Below are positions 63,864-64,000 of a DNA stretch of 64,000 nt, piece by piece; position 1 is the first letter of the stretch; every line of letters begins with the position of its first letter. Source of the stretch: Patulibacter defluvii (GTDB lineage: Bacteria; Actinomycetota; Thermoleophilia; Solirubrobacterales; Solirubrobacteraceae); the NCBI RefSeq assembly GCF_034096925.1, contig NZ_JAWZSQ010000002.1, forward strand, positions 62,001 to 126,000, written 5' to 3'. The position numbers and the translations under genes were made by a program. Under the pieces are notes generated by a model. That model searched no databases and had not been told where the DNA came from. It saw only the letters and a program-made list of their open reading frames with translations.

Positions 63864-64000
63864 ATGTCGGAGTCGGTCGATCGGGTGCGGACGCTGGGAC
63901 CGGTCTCGGTCCCCAGCGCCGCCGACGTCGTCGTCGCGCAGCTGACCCGGGCGATCGGGCTCGGGCGCTTCCTGCCCGGCGACCAGCTGCCGCCGGAGCG
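63864..64000 (+). CDS. GntR/FadR-family regulator (cut by window end)
   Basis: From ATG 63864, 45 codons are present, encoding SVPSAADVVVAQLTRAIGLGRFLPGDQLPPER, the first part of a GntR winged helix. It is likely the regulator of the ligase-hydrolase-dehydrogenase operon. Confidence 0.85.
   Translation, partial: MSESVDRVRTLGPVSVPSAADVVVAQLTRAIGLGRFLPGDQLPPE

Overview
The window is very GC-rich bacterial DNA with G/C at almost every third codon position, frequent GTG starts, tight ATGA/GTGA overlaps and several leaderless-looking starts (a TANNNT box 7-8 nt before the start codon). This suggests a soil-type high-GC actinobacterium. A Solirubrobacterales/Conexibacter-like host (Thermoleophilia) is my guess from the gene mix; no rRNA or other phylogenetic marker is present to prove it. 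I see no tRNA, rRNA, CRISPR array, insertion sequence or prophage.

Region 1 (1-20180) is a catabolic block for a nitrogen-containing organic compound. It holds two paralogous MFS transporters, a PLP-enzyme/FAD-oxidase fusion, a GMC oxidoreductase with an amidase, a Rieske oxygenase with a glutamine-synthetase-like ligase, a GntR/FCD regulator, a tandem-duplicated KynB-like cyclase with a gamma-glutamyltransferase-like hydrolase, a LacI regulator divergent from a copper amine oxidase/isochorismatase/MFS operon, and a RidA plus phosphotriesterase-family operon. Six pairs of 10-bp palindromes resembling TTGGATCCAA lie in four promoter regions. In every pair the two centres are exactly 21 bp apart, so these genes look like one regulon, most simply that of the GntR protein at 9820-10524.

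Region 2 (20208-34310) is mostly housekeeping or unrelated: EttA-type ABC-F, a 998-aa protein with two GT-C-like membrane halves, a guanidine-III riboswitch followed by a Gdx guanidinium exporter, a structured 450-nt intergenic stretch, a J-domain/TPR protein, an exported glycerophosphodiesterase, an acetyltransferase, a LysR/MFS pair, an SRPBCC-PPOX fusion, an old yellow enzyme and a TetR regulator.

Region 3 (34440-59110) is a deoxysugar/glycoside block. One long + strand run (34495-50217) encodes two P450s, a large GH106-like hydrolase, an arabinose/fucose-isomerase-like enzyme, a complete ABC sugar importer, a glutathione-independent formaldehyde dehydrogenase, an NHL-type propeller and a third P450. 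It is followed by an AraC regulator, a fourth P450, a GH78 alpha-L-rhamnosidase, a CocE-type esterase, a LacI regulator and L-rhamnose isomerase. Palindromes of the form TTGAAACGTTTCAA stand before four transcription units and point to control by the LacI protein at 56774-57808. Four P450s with a formaldehyde dehydrogenase inside a rhamnoside cluster suggest oxidative O-demethylation of methylated deoxysugars.

Region 4 (59165-64000) is a Puu-like gamma-glutamylated amine pathway: glutamine-synthetase-like ligase, class I amidotransferase hydrolase, aldehyde dehydrogenase, iron alcohol dehydrogenase, and the start of a GntR regulator cut by the window edge.
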